A program made the translations under genes and the position numbers. A stretch of 64,000 bases of DNA from Seminavis robusta (Eukaryota; Bacillariophyta; Bacillariophyceae; Naviculales; Naviculaceae). A model generated the notes under the pieces. It was not told the origin of the DNA. It searched no databases and saw only the letters and a program-made list of their open reading frames with translations. This document shows positions 31,829 to 43,631 of this stretch, in pieces. Location: positions 1 through 64,000 of the forward strand of contig CAICTM010000130.1 of NCBI GenBank assembly GCA_903772945.1, written 5' to 3'. Positions within the stretch are counted from its first letter, which is position 1; each line of letters opens with the position of its first letter.

Positions 31829-34003
31829 GATGATTGCTTGAGTCCTTTTGACTTCGTGGTTTCCAGAATTGTGATACTAAGCTTGCATAATGATTATTGC
31901 TATTTGCAAAATTACTCTGTTCCAAAGCTGCTACAATCATCTTCATGTATCGCGTATCGCGTAGCTCTGTATGGCTCGAATCAATCCCATTTAGCCACCA
32001 GTTGATCCATTCCCAGAGAGACTGAGGACTCGGGAACGATCTCTACTATACATGTATACATCCGCTACAGTCTGAGTGCTCCGAGTAGTACTAGCACTAG
32101 ATCTACTCTCGCTCTCGCTCTCTGTCGCTCTTGAAGAGTGTACAGTCGTAGCTGCCCGCGTTTCAGGTCTGAGTGGGGAGGAGGCAGCTCTGAAGGAGTG
32201 CGTCACGAGTTCACCCACCATTTTACATAGTTTTATCCGTCTACCGGTACCGGTAGCTGCTGAGTATGCATAATAGCTACTGCTGGCTTAATAGAAGGCC
32301 TGTGCGGTCCAAGCAATGCAAGGGGCTGCGGTATTAAATGATTTGTCTTGGCTGCCGTCTCACATTTTGATTGATACACATTTGAAGACTTAAATAAATA
32401 GTTCAGTCACTTTTTGCTAAAATGGTAGGAGAGGTACATACTTTGTGCCTACCGGTATTTAAAATACCGCTGCCAAGTACCACCACGTACAGTACAAAAT
32501 CTTTGGCGCGGTTCAGCGCTCAAGTTTATTCACATACAGGTATATGCATACCGGTACATCCAACAGCTATCGTTGTGGGCAGCTTCAAGGCCTAGGATAT
32601 GGTCTCGGTCAAGATTGAGAATGCCAAGAAGGAACCCTTCCATGGCAACGGCGGGATGATGGGAGAGTTCGACACGGGACCCTTCGTCTCTTCTCCAAGA
32701 CCCCATTCCCATATTGCCATTGCCAAAGAATGGCAAGTGCGAGCGAGACACTGAGGAACAGCTCTTCTCCGCGATCGAAGGTCCTCAGTACCCACAAGCG
32801 TGTGTCATGCCAGAGTGAACCCAAGCCGAACGACGATTGGCTGGTCAGACTGTCTCCAAAGAGGCGGCCGCCAATGCATGTGCTCACTGGCCCAAGGCAA
32901 AACGAGATGGATGTGTCCATGATGTCATGGCTACTGGCTATCTAGACTTGGCAGAAGTGAGAGCGCTGTAGGCAAACAAATCCAAACCCTGTCGCCATAG
33001 CGGTACTTCTAAGGGGCGCCTCAAGTCTAAGTCTGCAAGCAGGAAGCGCGATAGCAAAAGGTCTTCATTCGGGGAGGAGGAGTCAGTTTTCTCAATGAAG
33101 AAAACTGTGCGGCAAGCTGGATGTCAGCCTAAATCTGTCAAAGGTCCGAATCAAGTTGGGTGAGCTGGAGCGGCCTATGAGAACTGATGATTTTGATCCC
33201 AAGAAGAAACCCCACGCAGCTATGAAGCACAAGGTAAAGACTTGGCCATGGGTGGTTCATGGATGTTTTACTATGACCCACAAGATACAAAATGAAGATG
33301 GCCACACAATGGTGAAGATTTGCAGGGATCCCAAAAGCTTACTTTTTGGGCTGGATCTGACAAGGCTTGTCCCAAAATGAAGAGGTGATTGTGGCATGAG
33401 GACAAGGAAGGATTTGACCTCGAATTTCTGGCTGACTTGGAGGCGTTCGTCAAGGACGCCCACCGCTCTGAGTCTGCAAAGAAGAAGATCCCCCCGTACC
33501 CACACGAAGCGGAAGAAAAAGAAGGGAGCACCCGACAGTGATAGTCCAGCGAGGAAGATAGCAAGCCACCAGCCAAGAAACGAAGACGCAAGACCAAAGG
33601 CAAGAACAAAAGCAACGACCTGGCCGTCTTGCCGTGTGTCGGTGCGAGCGGCGTGGTCTCGTCAATACCAAGCGTGCATTCAAAAAGACGAGGAGCCCTT
33701 TCTGGGTCGATATTCTCCTCTTGACTCTGCTGCGCCGCATACAATAATAATGGTACTGGACCGGTAGGCCCAAATGGTCTGGCAGTCATTGTGGACAAAG
33801 CGACTGATGTATAAAATAGATAGCTACTGTAAGATCAGTTCAACGTGTATGTTTGCTGCTGCTATGGCTTATTCTGTGTAAGTTTTGCATATATGTATCT
33901 GTATTTTAAAAGAGCTCATCTGCTGCGCGTATCAGCGACTCCCGGTAGCTAGGCAGAGGACCAAGTACTATAGTCAGTCACAGCCACCTAAAGACCAAGC
34001 CAA
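31829..34003. other. Intergenic between the LysM and glycosyltransferase genes
   Basis: The first 400 bases should hold the LysM gene promoter. TACCGGTA palindromes are dense (about 32240-32256, 32449, 32549). Between about 33150 and 33640 several frames look protein-like in pieces, for example DDFDPKKKPHAAMKHK and later EFLADLEAFVKDAHRS. They shift frame repeatedly, so a dead gene is possible but no family was recognised. Confidence 0.4.
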
Positions 34004-35326
34004 TCACTTCTTTTTGGCAACAGTCACGACCGTGGTGGCCCTTCTTCTTGCTCTATTGGTGGAACCCGACGCATAGTCGACCACGACAACTGATGATGGA
34101 AGAGCTTCCGGGACAAACAGTTCCTCCGACACAACGGCCTTGGAGGCGCTGCAGTTTTGCAAGAAGGATTGATAGTATTCTCGAGTGAATTTGGTGGCAT
34201 GTTGGAGTTGTCCCGGTGCTCCCTTGACGCAATACCCAATGCAACTCGAGACATGAATGTTATATCCCGCATCCCATGCCGATTGCAGCAACATAAAATC
34301 CTCGGCTGAATCTGCTTGAAAGGCCAATGAGGAATGGTTGCCATGCGCCACGTTCAATTCTTGCTGTTGCAGTGACGTCAAGAAAAGACTGCGTCGTAGG
34401 GCAAAGCTAATGCCAACATCATTCTTCATCAGTACGTGTTGGTGTGGTTTGGGGATGATTCTTTTTTTCTTGGAATGTATGGCAGTGCTATTGTCCAGGA
34501 TGACCATGCGAAATACGAGCACATCCATGGGTTCTGCTTGAGACGACGACGATTGCTGTTTCAACTCTTGTACGTAGTTGGGTGTCAGGGTGTCATCGTC
34601 ATCGACAAAGGCGACCCATTGGGATCCCAAGCTGACATGTTGTCGAATCATGAGATTGCGCACTTGTCCGGCTCCATTCTGCTTCTTCCCACGATCCTTG
34701 GAGGACGTGCGAATGGGGACGAATCGAATGCGAGGATCCCGGAGGATGGCATCGGTGGTGTTGGTCGTGTAGTGCAGGGAATTCAAGAATCTATCCCGAA
34801 CAAATTGGTCCCAATCTTGTGGACGAAAAGAACTGCCCATATTGTCAGTCTTTGCATTCTTGTTCAATACGATCATGTCAACTCCCACGACGGCTTCCCA
34901 GTCCCCATTGGTTTGATTCTGCAAGCTTTGGAGGGTACGAGCCAGTGTGTCTCGAGTCAAGCTGGATGGAATCACAAATGTCATAAAGGGACTTGTCGTC
35001 ACGGTTGGATTGGAATATGGATCCTCCGTTGGTGCATCATCAGGATCTTGTTTGTGTTCCTTTTTGGCCGACAGTCGTCGTAGCACCTTGCTTTGTCCTT
35101 GTTCTGCTTGGACTGCCACATGGTCGCTTTGACTGGCCATGCGAACCAATCGGTGAGAGATCATGACGTTCTCCCAAGAAACCAACAGCACCAGGAAGAA
35201 GAGGAGGGAGACCTTGGAGGCAGCCGAAAGACACCATCGGCAGGATGATGCGTTCTGCTCTGGCTGAAACATCATGGTGTGATCCTCGATGGTGATTGGT
35301 GATGGTGGAGAAGATAGACAATTCAC
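34004..35326 (-). CDS. Type II membrane glycosyltransferase (GT2-like, GT-A fold)
   Basis: A single 440-codon frame. A short cytosolic tail is followed by one membrane anchor (VSLLFFLVLLVSW, about residues 39-51), then a linker and a GT-A catalytic domain. TFVIPSSLTRDTLARTLQSL is the nucleotide-sugar-binding start, AGQVRNLMIRQ follows, and WVAFVDDDDTLTPNYV (about residue 240) is the DxD metal/nucleotide motif. EDFMLLQSAWDAGYNIH fits the acceptor-side ED motif. The C-terminus is basic (NRARRR..AKKK). It should transfer a sugar in the Golgi lumen; donor and acceptor cannot be told from sequence. The first ATG is used, though a second one (MMFQ) lies 17 codons later. Confidence 0.78.
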   Translation of the reverse strand: MNCLSSPPSPITIEDHTMMFQPEQNASSCRWCLSAASKVSLLFFLVLLVSWENVMISHRLVRMASQSDHVAVQAEQGQSKVLRRLSAKKEHKQDPDDAPTEDPYSNPTVTTSPFMTFVIPSSLTRDTLARTLQSLQNQTNGDWEAVVGVDMIVLNKNAKTDNMGSSFRPQDWDQFVRDRFLNSLHYTTNTTDAILRDPRIRFVPIRTSSKDRGKKQNGAGQVRNLMIRQHVSLGSQWVAFVDDDDTLTPNYVQELKQQSSSSQAEPMDVLVFRMVILDNSTAIHSKKKRIIPKPHQHVLMKNDVGISFALRRSLFLTSLQQQELNVAHGNHSSLAFQADSAEDFMLLQSAWDAGYNIHVSSCIGYCVKGAPGQLQHATKFTREYYQSFLQNCSASKAVVSEELFVPEALPSSVVVVDYASGSTNRARRRATTVVTVAKKK

Positions 35327-36636
35327 TAGCTAGCTACCGGTACGGTAGTTGGGAAGGAGCTAAGCGTTGTCAAGTTTATGACATAGGGGTGGAAGGGGAG
35401 GAGGATAAGGTCCATCGCTTAACTACAGTAAAAGGGTCATTGCTTCGACTGATGATTCGATTCTGGTGGCCTTCGCGTGATGCCCAGTGAAGAAAAGTGG
35501 TGGTTGCAGTGAGAAATGTGACAGCAATACAATCGACTTGTCCCCAGGATCTTGGACTCGCCATCTCGCTTACATAAGGGAATATATTTGGTACTTACAG
35601 CTTCGCTTCGAGCGTGGCTTACCATTTGGACGTCACACAAGAACTTGTGAGGGTGGTGGTCACAATAAGCAAACGGTCACATCCAAAAGTTATTACACGT
35701 GTACCCGCAGTCGTTTTGGAAGACGCCATGGCAGAGAGCCGGTTCCACTGGTCTGGCTACCGGTATGGTAGTTGACATCTTGTGCATGGGAAACGTTTAG
35801 CAGTGAACGTCACTCATTCAGTGACTTGCCTGAATATCTTGGTAAGCAGATCATTTTTCGTCCAAATCCCTCCCAAGAATCTTGCAGCTCTTGCTTGCTT
35901 GAACCAGTCAATTAAGCAAGTCAAAAGAAGCAGCTATTAGTATGCCTGCGTGACACAAACTTTCTCACGGTTCACATACATGCTCACGGTGAGGTTCTAC
36001 GGTAGTCTTGTAGCTACTCGAGTACCAAATCAGGCATTCAAACAGGTATTCAAATGATTCATGAACTCGGGCTGGTTTAGTGATCGATCTAACAGCCAGC
36101 CATGCATCGCCACCAGCACTGGTGTTATGGGTTTGACGAGATAAACACTGCTAGCTAGCTAGCTAGAGGTCCCGCTAGGTGAACCCGCATGGAAGGAGTC
36201 CAAGAAAGGAGTGATACTACAGAGTAGCCAGAAAGATGTGCAGAAAGTGGATCTTGGCATTGGAATAAGAGATAGACTTGACTTGACTACCGTACCAGTA
36301 CTCGATAGGAAGATCTGATAATTATTTCGTAAACTGATGGGTGACGGGACCGGGACCCACCGTAACAACCCTGTGTAGAAACTAGGAAGCGGCGGTACAA
36401 AATGTATTATGTTTCACATAATATTTACCTCAACCATCTTTCTGAACCTGTCAAGGCTATGAGGGCGAGCATGCAATTTTCGCAAAACTCTTTGGGGGAC
36501 CTGGCTACAGTCGATTGCACGCACGATGATTTATTCGCAAGAGCGGGGAGTGCCCAAAAAAACCAAGGAACCCCATAATTTCGACCAATGTTGGTCGCCT
36601 CAACTTTCATCTCTAGTAGAGTGAAGGCAACAATTG
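35327..36636. other. Intergenic, no gene recognised
   Basis: Divergent promoter space between the glycosyltransferase (minus) and the first hydrolase (plus). TACCGGTA palindromes lie at about 35336 and 35758, and a GCTAGCTAGCTAGC run at about 36149-36166. No frame over 95 codons shows family resemblance. Confidence 0.5.
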
Positions 36637-38647
36637 ATGTCCACCATGGCAACCTCCCGATGCTACCAAGATTTGCGAGATCTGGCCCAATCCAAGGTAC
36701 GGCAGATGGTGTTGGCTTGCTTTTTTAAAAAGCTGGATGCGAGAGTCCTCTAGGTTTCTCGAGAGACTCACAAGTTACCGCTGCTTTGCTTCTGGCTGTC
36801 CTTGTCAGGTTCCTCGGGATCCTGACGCTCAAGGCCGTTTGTCTCTGATTGGAGTTTGCATGACTATGATTGACTGTATCATCCCATGGATGATATGGCT
36901 GCTATTGCCGTGTCTGCTGCTCCAGAAACTCGTCCACCATGGACGATACGAGAGCCTGGAGCTCGTTTGCGACTCCTCGGAATACCCCCCGGTTCCAACT
37001 TACTTTGTGGTGTATCTAGTCCTGGAAGTTCTGTTTCACGTATCGATGCGCATCAAGCTGGCATATCTCCAAGCCAAAGATCCTCTTGTGGAATCTCTCA
37101 AAGCCGGTGGCATCATGTCATTGACTCAAAGGAAAAGGCATTGGAATCAAACGATGAATGCCGTATCAGACAATCCATCCAAATTCTTTCAAGACTGGTT
37201 CTTTGGCACCAAAATGGAAGATCTGTCAATCAAGGATCTGCGGAACTTTGTGGCTTGGAGTTGCTTTGAGGGACGACTAGTGGAGCATCTCAGTCCTCGA
37301 GAAATGCTGCAGCTAGATACGTTTGTACGGGATGCACTCCTCCGAACCAACCATCCAAGACAAAGCCAGCTACAAGAATCAAGAGAGGTTGCTAGTAGTA
37401 CACCTGTCCTTCAGAGCCAGATTAGTCTGTCGGAGACTTCTTGTTCTACAACCGATTCGCTTTCCGATGAATCCTCATTGTCATCTGCTTCATCCTTGCG
37501 GCCAGCAGACGAGGACGAGTTAGAGTCCACTGACCAACAAGAACTCATCCAGAACAGAGCAGCCATCCACAAGGAGCTCCTGTGGCGTCAGCTACGACTC
37601 CAACAATCAAAGCCAATCCCAGAGGCTCAGCTTGCGGAGCTGATGCGGAATGTGACGGACTCTCACGCTGCTTCGGAATCCGCTGCTCCTACATGTATTA
37701 TTCAAGACCACACCCGTGCTCGTCGTTTCAAGCATCCAACTGTTGACCCAATACTGGGTGTTCGGATTGCCCCTCTCTTTGTCCATGTCACGTTCGTCCT
37801 CTTTTCCCATGTCCTTGGTAGCATGCTCTTGTGGATCCTAGGATTTCAAAAGTACCAAGCAGGCTCCATGACATATTGTTACCGGTCTGGCAACCAGGAA
37901 AGAACTACACCGCTGGTCTTTATCCATGGCATTGGCGTTGGTCCCATTGCCTATGTCGTTCTCATTTTCCAAATGATAATGATGACAAGTGGCCGTCCAG
38001 TGTTCCTACCGGAACTGCCTACCGTGTCGGTCTGTCGACCATGGGTCATGCCCAGTGCTTGTTTGTCACCCCAACAAGTGGCCACCTCACTCTCCATGAT
38101 GCTTGCCAATCATGGATTTGCCAAGGCCACATTCTCTGGACACAGCTTTGGCACCTTTTGGATGACCTACTTGGTCAAGTATGCCCCCTCTGTGGTGGCA
38201 GGATTGGTGTTTGTAGACCCTGTTAACTTTTGTCTCTATGACCCTCTCTTGGCAGATCGAAATGTTTACAACGAACCTGACCCCGGCAATATTGGGTACC
38301 TGATTCACACAGACATGATGGTTTGTTGGTCCATCCAGCGCAACTTGTGCTTGATGGAGGGCAATCTGTTTGTGGAAGATATTCCACAAGATATCCCTGT
38401 AGCAGTTTTTGTGAGTGGGGAAGACAAGATTGCCCCCTCCAAGATTCAGCAGACTTACCTACAAAAGCACCGGGATTGCAAGGTCCAAAAATTTGAGGAG
38501 GCCAAGCAGAAGAAACCTTGGGAGACTCATGATCTCTCTGTCACTGTGTTTGATGGCTGTGATCATGGTATGTGGCTTCTCGATCCACAATACAAAATCC
38601 CACCTCTGATTGCAGCCATGGAGTCATTGACAGATCGGACCAATTAG
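36637..38647 (+). CDS. Alpha/beta hydrolase, tandem paralogue 1
   Basis: Two exons are proposed: 36637-36696 (MSTMATSRCYQDLRDLAQSK) and 36809-38647, joined at GTACGG..TTGTCAG with the frame kept, giving 632 residues. An uninterrupted frame from 36737 would be the alternative start. Hydrophobic segments near the N-terminus suggest membrane anchoring. A helical middle part (FFQDWFFGTKMEDLS) and a Ser-rich linker follow. The hydrolase core has the oxyanion loop in VFIHGIGVGPIAY, the nucleophile elbow GHSFG (Ser about 466), the acid Asp in SGEDKIAPS (about 559) and the His in DGCDHGMWLL (about 606). A serine esterase/lipase-type catalytic triad is therefore complete. The substrate is unknown. It is about 42% identical by eye in the core to the next gene. 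Confidence 0.8.
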
Positions 38648-39852
38648 TAGGTGTTGGCATTGATGTTGATAAATGCATATAAGGGAGTAGAATAGATAGA
38701 ATGTAAAAAGAAGTATTTTAGCAGAATGCAAAAAGTACAATGTAACACTGTTGTGGTGGTGCACCTTTGAGAAAAGGTAGATCACTCAAATGTAACCCTT
38801 CGGCCTTGGCGAAGTGTGGGTGTAAAGCAAAGTTTCAGATTGCGGTGAAGCTGTGATGATTTGTTTAATGACGTCCCACCCATGGCCGACCACAACCCCG
38901 TGAAGGATTGAAGATTGAATCATTCGATTCGATTCGATTGATTCCAACGAAGCTGGAACTAGTTTGGGAAGCTGCAACCGGTGAGAACACGGACGAAGGA
39001 AAGCGAAGAGATAATAAGGTCCTGTCAATTCGGTGTAGTACTGTGTTTAGGTTTTTTCTCCTCCGAGTACTGAGTATTGTAATGGTCTTGGGGGGGCGGT
39101 ATTATGATACCGCTCAGCAAGCTACATGTACCGTAGAAGGTTGCCATCCACCTTCTTTGCAGCGAATTTCATCTAAGCCCATACTGAAAGTGTACCAGTA
39201 ACCAGCAAATAATCCAAGTAACCTTCATATCCTTGGTTTTATTCCAAACTCCCAAACACACACAAACCTAGCTAGTCTACTGTGGTGAATCAGCACAACT
39301 GTGCCTAGTAGAGGCCTTGTCTGCTTCCATTCCAGGTTATGCATAGTATTAATACCTGGTTCCCCATCCAGTTTTCCCATAAAGATACAGTAGTACTCAG
39401 TACTGAGTACGAGTGCGCACGCTCGACCTTAGTGGGCCGTTCCCTGCATGTCTCGGTGAGACTACATGGGTACCGAGTACCGGTAGCCTTCTCAAAGCTC
39501 CGAGGTGAAGCAAGAGCTACAGTGTAGCAAGTTGCGACCACTTCGCATGCAGCTGCAGCGAGCGCCTCAGAGGGATTTCTGGGATTGAAAGCCCCATTAT
39601 CTTTCGCCCCCTCGAGCTCAATCTAACTATTACGACTCCGGAGTAGCTAGTAACCGCATTCACCGGTTGCTCGGATCCCTGTTATTTCAACCTGCTGCCT
39701 GCCACCCAGCACCCTGCCACCTTACCCCAACTTGGATTGTTCGAGCTTCATTCAGTGCTGCCGCATATTCCTCTTTCCTCCTCTCTTCTTCTCTCTTCTC
39801 CTCTCTTCTCATTCGATTGCTGCCGACTCGACTCGACCGACGATAGCAGAGA
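38648..39852. other. Spacer between the two hydrolase genes
   Basis: No gene was recognised. About 39766-39815 is a CTCTTC-type pyrimidine-rich tract just before the start of the second hydrolase gene, probably its 5' UTR or promoter-proximal region. TACCGGTA is at about 39477. Confidence 0.5.
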
Positions 39853-41898
39853 ATGGTGTTGACGACGAGTGGTTTCCCAAGCATCATTGGAGCGAGAGGT
39901 TTCGATGCAAGAACGGCAAGAAATGCCACGCTACTCTTTGGCGGAGCCTTGCTGTTGGAAGGAGCGTTCCAGTATGCCATGAGAGCAAAGCTTTCCTTCT
40001 TGCAATCCAAGAATCCGCTAGAAGAGTCTCTCAAGGTAGCCAATGTCCAATCCTTGTCCAAGCGACAAGAGCTTTGGGAACGCACGATGCAAGCCGTGTC
40101 CACGAATTCTTCTGTTGTTGGATATTTTGAGGACTGGTTCTTTGGAAGAAGCTACGAAGAACTCTCACCAGATGACCTGCAGAGATTCATTGTCTGGTGT
40201 TTTTTCGATGGGAGAAAGTTCCATCAGCTCGTAGAAGAAGAGGAGGAACAGCTTGATACATTTTTGGTGGATGCCCTTGACAGAGCAGATCGAGAGCTGA
40301 GAGTCAAGGCGACCATGAAGACAATTGCTGACCAAAACTACTCCCTGCGGAGAGCGTCGTCGTCAAGTAAGACTAACAGTCAACCACTGGTGGAACAACA
40401 AAGGATCAGCAACAACCAGGAGAGCGAATTTCGTGTTGGTCGAAAACAAAAGCGCGTGGTCCTATTTAACAAAGCTCATTTGGAACATAACCACCGGCAA
40501 AAACGCAGATCAAGTTCAACGTCGTCTACGTCGGGTCTTTCGGATGATGCTTCCATTTCTTGTCACCTGCTGTCTGAGGAACATGATCAAGACCTTGAAA
40601 GTGCCAATCTCTCGGTTGAGCCTCGTCTCACACCGGGGCCAAAAGGCAGGCCGGCAGAACATCCAAAGCCACAAAAAAGACCAAGAAAAGTTCGATTCAG
40701 CCCTATGCCATCAAGAGATACTCTAAGAGCCAGCATGGTGAGGACAAGCGGTACACTCAGGCGCAGCATTGTGCGGACAAGAGATACCCTCAGAGCCAGT
40801 GTCTTGCAGACTCGAGACACCCTCAAGGCTGGAGTTTTGCATACGAGGGACACACTCCGAGCCAGTGTTGCACGTACTGTAAATCTGGTCTTTCAGCCCT
40901 TTGGGCGTCCCACAGCGGATCCTCTGCTTGGTAAGTGCATGCGGGGAGCATCCTAGTTCATTTATAATGACGCTGGCTACAACCTCACCACTCGCGTTCC
41001 TCGTTCCCCGACTGTAGGCATTCACATTGCTCCACTCTATGTGCATATTCCAGCTGTGCTAACCACAGAAATTGGTACTCCTCTTATTCTGTGGTCTCTT
41101 GGTTTCAGGAAGCATCGAGTTGGTCAAATGACATATTATTATCGGCAGGGTACAGGGAAGACCAATGAAACTACTCCCTTGGTCTTCATTCATGGGATTG
41201 GAATAGGGCCAATTGCCTATCTGCCGCTGTTGCTTCAGGTTTTGAAGTCAGACAACAGCAGACCCTTGCTTCTTCCTGAGATTTCATCAGTCACTGCCTT
41301 TAGACCCTGGGTCATGCCCAAAGACTGCCTTTCCTCTAACGAGGTGGCAGCTAACATGTCCACCATGCTGCATAACCATGGGTTTTCAAAGGCAACATTT
41401 GCTGGACACAGTTTTGGTACATTCTGGATGAGCTACACTGTAAAGTATGCGCCTCATTTGGTGGCTGGGTTGGTGTTTCTTGACCCAGTTTGCTTTTGTC
41501 TCTATGACAGCCTCTTGACCAAAAGAACCGTGTACAATCCACCAGATACTTCAGATGTTGCTTCCCTGGTGAAGACAGACATGATGGTGAATTGGTCTAT
41601 TCAGCGCAACTTCAGTTGGGTTGAGGCAAACCTTTTCGTTGAGGACATTCCAGAGAGCATATCTGTGGCCTTCTTTTTGAGTGGGGATGACACTGTTGCT
41701 CCATCCAAGGTTCAAGAGGCGTACTTAAGAGGGCAAAGAGATTGTGAAGTCTATGATCTAGATGAGACAGCCAACGCAAACGTTTTCAAGAGGAGGTTCA
41801 CTGTCGTGTCATTTCGAGGTTATGATCATGGCCTGTGGCTACTGAATCCCCTCAAAACCATTCCTCCAGTTGTGGAAGCCATGGAACGGTTCTCGTAG
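39853..41898 (+). CDS. Alpha/beta hydrolase, tandem paralogue 2
   Basis: Two exons are deduced: 39853-40930 and 41018-41898 (intron GTAAGT..CTGTAG, 87 nt), giving 652 residues. The join restores DPLLGIHIAPLYVH, matching DPILGVRIAPLFVH in paralogue 1, which has no intron there. The N-terminal region (EYAMRAKLSFLQSKNPLEESL, DWFFGRSYEELS) aligns with paralogue 1. The linker is different and ends in five 11-residue repeats. The core has VFIHGIGIGPIAY, GHSFG (Ser 491), GDDTVAPSK (Asp 584) and RGYDHGLWLL (His 630), a complete serine-hydrolase triad. The same direction and close spacing fit tandem duplication. The substrate is unknown. Confidence 0.82.
40714..40878 (+). repeat. Five 33-bp units encoding an 11-residue repeat
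   Basis: Units read RDTLRASMVRT, SGTLRRSIVRT, RDTLRASVLQT, RDTLKAGVLHT and RDTLRASVART, ending just before the last 17 codons of exon 1. Charged and hydrophobic residues alternate as in an amphipathic helix. Paralogue 1 lacks the array. Confidence 0.88.
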
Positions 41899-42439
41899 GA
41901 TGTCCACGACTTTGACCGACATGTCCGCGCCGGTAGGTTCAGAATCAATGAACGAAACAGACATATGCATGGCTTTGTGGCACGACTTTGGCGGAAATGT
42001 TTCATTTCCCTGGTCACGCCAAAACTAAAGAATCGAGGTCTGCATTATGAGAAGCAACAATCAACGAAGGAACTCAGCTGCCTTGGGCGGATGCTACTGA
42101 TGCACTGGGGTTGAAGAAGAGAATCGAATAGACTGCATGGGCGCAGCGACGTTGTGAGAGAAGGATCAGTGTTGGTGTCGTGGCATGGCCGTTCGGGATG
42201 AGTGATACATACACTAATTCCCATGGGCCATGCCAGAACTAAAGAATCGACCCAACCAGGCTTTTTCTCCACGATGCATGCTAGGTACCATGACTGCTAG
42301 CTAGCTAGACTATAAACAATGAGGAACTCAAGCAGAGGCGAGATGCGGATACTGAACGCCATCCGTCTATAGCTGCTCGAATGTAATCGACCTGGTGCCG
42401 AGTTTCGGATGTCTTATCCTGCCTTGCTCGATGAATGTA
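41899..42439. other. Intergenic after hydrolase 2
   Basis: No gene is supported. Two short related pieces (CACGCCAAAACTAAAGAATCGA at about 42016 and a similar one at about 42232, differing at few bases) form a short direct repeat. A GCTAGCTAGCTAG run is at about 42297-42309. Confidence 0.45.
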
Positions 42440-42672
42440 GGAGCGTTGGACGCTGTATTCTATTGGTCAACCGTAGAAACACGAACTGGGTGGATGCCAA
42501 CCCTGTTCATAGAAGACATCATCCCAGAGGATAAGACAGTTGCTGTCATCGAGCGGAGATAGCAGCATCCACCCTCGAAGTCCAATATATAGTCTCAGCT
42601 AGAATCAATCTGCTGTTCCTACCAGGGTCATGGCTACTTCGTCGTCGATTTGATTCCTCCCATTGTGGAAGT
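42440..42672 (+). pseudogene. Fossil of a third hydrolase paralogue (C-terminal fragment)
   Basis: Across shifting frames the sequence reads YWS.. then NWVDAN, LFIEDIIPEDKTVAVI, PPSK, and finally GHGYFVVDLIPPIVEV. These line up in order with WSIQRNFSWVEANLFVEDIP, SVAFF, APSK and DHGLWLLNPLKTIPPVVEA of hydrolase 2. A TAG (in the ERR-stop-QHPPSK stretch) and several indels break it, and upstream sequence has decayed beyond recognition. It lies about 550 bases after hydrolase 2, in the same orientation. Confidence 0.6.
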
Positions 42673-43631
42673 TTCACGTCGTGGCAAAAAGACGTCTAGC
42701 TATCAAACGACTGGTGCACGGTACCGGTAGGGACGTCTAGATACCTTCGAGAGCTGTGAAGATTGCCCATGTTCGGATTGATAAGAATTGGCAACCGGCC
42801 TCGCACGCTCGATTCGACTTTTTGCTGCGGGACAACAACTGGCAAGGATATCACTTCGGGGGGGCGGTCGCTCGTTGGCTGTCATGATGCGAAGCAAGAT
42901 GCTTGTGTTTGGTGCACCGAGGTGCGGGCACCAATAGCAGCACACCCCACACCCCGGCCCGTTCCAGCTCGAGCCTTGGAGTTCGGAAATCGACCCGAGC
43001 ACCGTGCCAGTCATCGCCCTTGAATGATATCTCGGCTAGCTAGTGTATGGCCTGCAGCCAGCCCGATACGCACGTATGTGGCTGAACAAGACTTCAACAC
43101 CTTTGATCTGATGAGCGAGACTTCAAAAAGACATCCATGCATTGAAGTCGCCCAGTCACAGAGCCCTGGCAAGCAACGCGCACACAAGTCTTGTACAGTC
43201 ACAGACCATGCAAGTCTTTTGCTGTGTGGCTGTACTGTACATGCATGACAAAAGCCACCTCATTACTGCTCGCATGCATGCATGATCGAGTGTGCTGCCC
43301 GAGTGTGTCGAGACGTGTGGAGCGGGTCCACCACGAGCAACAAGTGAGTCGCAGCTGGCACGAAGTTGTAGGTGTGACGCGGCCCAGATGCCCGGAACGA
43401 ATCAGAATTCAGAATTCCGAAGGGTTGAGACAGAAGGTGTCCATTTGACACGCTTCTGCTTCCTCCGAAGGATCCATGGCTGTCAGCTGCATTGGCTTCT
43501 TTTGGACGATTTTCTGTTCTTGCTTCTTTCCTTGCCGAGCGATCGAGAAGAAGCCAACAGAGGAGACATCATTACTGTCATAAAAAAAAATACAAATTCC
43601 GACTCTACTTTGGCAAACCAACCACACTACC
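42673..43631. other. Intergenic, no gene recognised
   Basis: Frames of up to about 150 codons have no family resemblance. TACCGGTA lies near 42722. The last 80 bases before 43632 are A/T-rich with a poly-A stretch (43582-43590) and should hold the promoter and 5' UTR of the TPR-like gene. Confidence 0.5.
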
